A stretch of 13,387 bases of DNA from Candidatus Sigynarchaeota archaeon (GTDB taxonomy: Archaea > Asgardarchaeota > Lokiarchaeia > Sigynarchaeales > Sigynarchaeaceae): assembly GCA_030587525.1 (NCBI GenBank), contig JAUQYW010000082.1:1-13387 (forward strand), read 5' to 3'. Of the stretch, positions 12,803 through 13,387 are shown piece after piece. The notes beneath the pieces were generated by a model that did no database searches, was not told where the DNA came from, and saw only the letters and a list, made by a program, of their open reading frames with translations. Both the position numbers and the translations under genes were made by a program. How positions within the stretch are numbered: the first letter of the stretch is position 1; every line of letters begins with the position of its first letter.

Positions 12803-13387
12803 CTATAACCAGCCATATTGTTTGTACCAGTCATATGCTTCCTTGAACATCGACTCGATCGTGTGCGATGGTTTAAAGCCGAGCAATTTTTTAGCCTTGT
12901 CGGTGGATGCTGCCCAGCCTGGCGCGTTGCCCTCGGTAAACTTCATCTTAGTCAAGAAGGGAACTTTTTTCGTGAACTTGGCAAAGAATTCGAGCATGCC
13001 TGCAAAGAATGACGCGAACTTGGGCGACAGCATCACGACCCGCAGCGGCTTGGTCCGGCCGAAGCACGTTTTCGCAAGGATGACCGACAGTTCGCCCCAG
13101 TCGATTGGGTCGCCGGTTGCGAGAAAGAACACCTGGCCAACCGCCTCTGGCTTGGTTCCCATGAGATACACGCCCTCACACAGATCGGTCACGTCCACGA
13201 CGCTGTAGAGTTGAATGCCCTTCTTCGTCACTGGTTTCATTCCCATCTTGACAGCTCGGAATAGATCGAAGGAAGGAACGTCGCCAGGGCCGAACACAGG
13301 GGGCGGGCGGACGATCGAGATGGGCAAGCGATCCATGTAGGGTTTAATGGCTGCTTCCATCTTGGCCTTGGAGATGCCGTATAAGTC
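12803..13387 (-). CDS. Extended SDR NAD-dependent epimerase/dehydratase, N-terminus cut off
   Basis: The C-terminal part (194 aa visible) of an extended short-chain dehydrogenase/reductase, oxidising, reducing or epimerising a sugar nucleotide or sterol/flavonol-like substrate. The first visible residues, DLYGISKAK, carry the catalytic Y-x3-K. RPPPVFGPGD and the conserved VVDVTDLCEGVYLMG (co-substrate region) follow in normal order. The end, LLGFKPSHTIESMFKEAYDWYKQ, is the typical terminal helix of the family. The Rossmann GxxGxxG motif lies beyond the right edge. An in-frame Met at 13360 is internal, not the start. It lies on the same strand as the downstream operon, 90 nt away. Confidence 0.9.
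   Translation of the reverse strand, partial: DLYGISKAKMEAAIKPYMDRLPISIVRPPPVFGPGDVPSFDLFRAVKMGMKPVTKKGIQLYSVVDVTDLCEGVYLMGTKPEAVGQVFFLATGDPIDWGELSVILAKTCFGRTKPLRVVMLSPKFASFFAGMLEFFAKFTKKVPFLTKMKFTEGNAPGWAASTDKAKKLLGFKPSHTIESMFKEAYDWYKQYGWL

Overview
The window looks archaeal. It has a one-domain archaeal histone without C-terminal extension, TATA-like boxes about 20-30 nt upstream of several starts, pyrimidine-tract ends to genes, and GGTG/GGAG-type ribosome-binding sites. Large N- and C-anchored extracytoplasmic enzymes, a divergent URO-D family protein and a MIT/TPR-like coiled-coil protein would suit an Asgard archaeon or a related mesophilic lineage. That placement is an inference; there is no rRNA or universal marker here to fix it. 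Coding DNA is moderately GC-rich and several intergenic stretches are clearly AT-richer.

Layout. (1) 3-1706 (+) is a membrane-anchored, extracytoplasmic TIM-barrel glycoside-hydrolase-like protein, probably cut by the left edge. (2) 1838-2650 (+) is a tandem duplication of a tiny zinc-ribbon gene. The second copy (59 codons) is easily missed, and the promoter-like and 3' flanks were duplicated too. (3) 2815-3030 (-) is the histone gene, facing the zinc-ribbon pair. (4) 3031-3893 has no convincing gene. It holds two diverged direct repeats of about 180 bp offset by 380 bp, heavy GATC enrichment and a perfect 20-bp palindrome. (5) 3894-4949 (+) encodes a YkgJ-type cysteine-cluster protein with a second four-cysteine motif, and its TATA box suggests a nearly leaderless mRNA. 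(6) 5082-5846 (+) encodes a membrane-tethered alpha/beta hydrolase. (7) 5847-6431 is mostly noncoding and contains a nearly exact 162-bp tandem repeat full of dyads. (8) 6432-7715 (+) encodes a URO-D superfamily protein with HSDG where the Cys-containing zinc motif would be. (9) 7858-8589 (+) encodes a MIT/TPR-like coiled-coil protein. (10) 8632-12712 (-) is a compact three-gene operon: an 825-aa membrane-anchored lyase-like protein, a polytopic membrane protein and an M28/M20-type zinc peptidase. (11) 12803-13387 (-) is the C-terminal part of an extended SDR NAD-dependent epimerase/dehydratase, cut by the right edge.

Functional theme. Several genes point to cell-surface polymer handling: two anchored carbohydrate-active-like proteins, a tethered hydrolase, a peptidase and possibly the sugar-nucleotide-type SDR. 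I do not see a complete named pathway. The least explained parts are the two noncoding repeat regions (3224-3866 and 5899-6222) and the duplicated zinc-ribbon unit. No tRNA, rRNA, CRISPR array or transposase was found.
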